Below are positions 63,877-64,000 of a DNA stretch of 64,000 nucleotides, in pieces. Origin of the DNA: Sphingobacterium allocomposti (GTDB lineage: Bacteria > Bacteroidota > Bacteroidia > Sphingobacteriales > Sphingobacteriaceae); contig NZ_VNHX01000015.1 of the NCBI RefSeq assembly GCF_008124885.1, positions 1-64,000 of the forward strand, read 5' to 3'. A program made the position numbers and the translations under genes. Under the pieces are notes generated by a model. The model did no database searches, was not told where the DNA came from, and saw only the letters and a program-made list of their open reading frames with translations. How positions within the stretch are numbered: the stretch's first letter is position 1; every line of letters begins with the position of its first letter.

Positions 63877-64000
63877 GTAAAAGTCGTAAAGATGTAAAGT
63901 CGTAAAGCGAGAGGCTGATAGCGGATGGCGGATAGCTTATGGCAGATGGCTGTAAGCTGTAAAGTCGTTGAGTTGCTGATTCGTAAAGTTAAGATCTAAC
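63877..64000. repeat. Simple-repeat intergenic sequence
   Basis: Mixed short repeats: AAGTCGTAAAG at 63881-63891 and 63897-63907, and GATAGCGGATGGCGGATAGC at 63917-63936, followed by GGCAGATGGCTGTAAGCTGTAAAGTCG-like sequence. The 13-mer GATAGCGGATGGC is shared exactly with the 43.4-kb repeat. No coding potential; the element continues beyond the window. Confidence 0.7.

Overview
The window looks like a chromosomal segment from a Bacteroidota bacterium, most likely family Sphingobacteriaceae (Pedobacter/Parapedobacter/Olivibacter-like). Three things support this. Many genes are preceded by the phylum's -7 box TAnnTTTG rather than an E. coli-type -10. The protein sequences are typical of the group (LipA, a CarB lacking the MGS domain, a complete Mrp operon, exported glycan hydrolases). 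Intergenic simple-repeat debris of a kind I associate with this group is present. No prophage, CRISPR array, intact insertion sequence or recognisable defence locus is visible; most genes are housekeeping.

Layout. 1-96: 3' end of a 5S rRNA and the terminator of an rRNA operon. 0.4-5.9 kb: three-gene RND efflux operon (adaptor, pump, outer-membrane channel). 6.2-14 kb: exported metabolic and glycan enzymes (GH109-like Gfo/Idh/MocA protein, lipoprotein formylglycine-generating enzyme, amidohydrolase lipoprotein, GH20 hexosaminidase), interrupted by lipA on the other strand. 14-24 kb: carB, bacilliredoxin, ahcY, a nicotinamide-riboside kinase/pnuC pair, a YkuK-like RNase H fold protein, upp and uvrB. 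24-29.6 kb: small lipoprotein, proB-proA plus an unknown coupled gene, a DoxX-like membrane protein and a 1-Cys peroxiredoxin.

29.8-31.5 kb holds the most unusual unit: an ECF-type sigma factor followed 16 nt later by a single-pass membrane protein. That protein joins an anti-sigma-like cytoplasmic N-terminus to an extracytoplasmic trypsin-like serine protease with an intact catalytic triad. 31.8-38.9 kb: ispF, a TetA-like MFS transporter, PBP1A, uvrC and era. 39 kb: three tandem initiator tRNA-fMet genes in exact 121-bp units behind a near-consensus promoter. 39.5-46.5 kb: der-cysS, an NTF2-like secreted protein, a SurA-like chaperone and a secreted lactonase-fold protein. 46.5-52.4 kb: complete mrpABCDEFG cation/proton antiporter operon. 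52.6-58.7 kb: acs, a UbiA-like membrane protein, a D-2-hydroxyacid dehydrogenase, an FAD monooxygenase and rsmA. 59-63.9 kb: small secreted protein, pdxA, an HD-domain tRNA nucleotidyltransferase/poly(A) polymerase, a pRiA4b ORF-3-like acidic protein and miaA. The window ends in simple-repeat intergenic sequence.

The exported GH109-like, FGE and GH20 proteins could act together on amino-sugar or sulfated glycans. Proline synthesis (proBA), NAD salvage (pnuC and the kinase) and Na+/H+ antiport (mrp) form clear local operons. Many start codons were moved inward from the longest reading frame using signal peptides, family N-termini and promoter positions. All functional calls come from reading motifs by eye; no database search was run.
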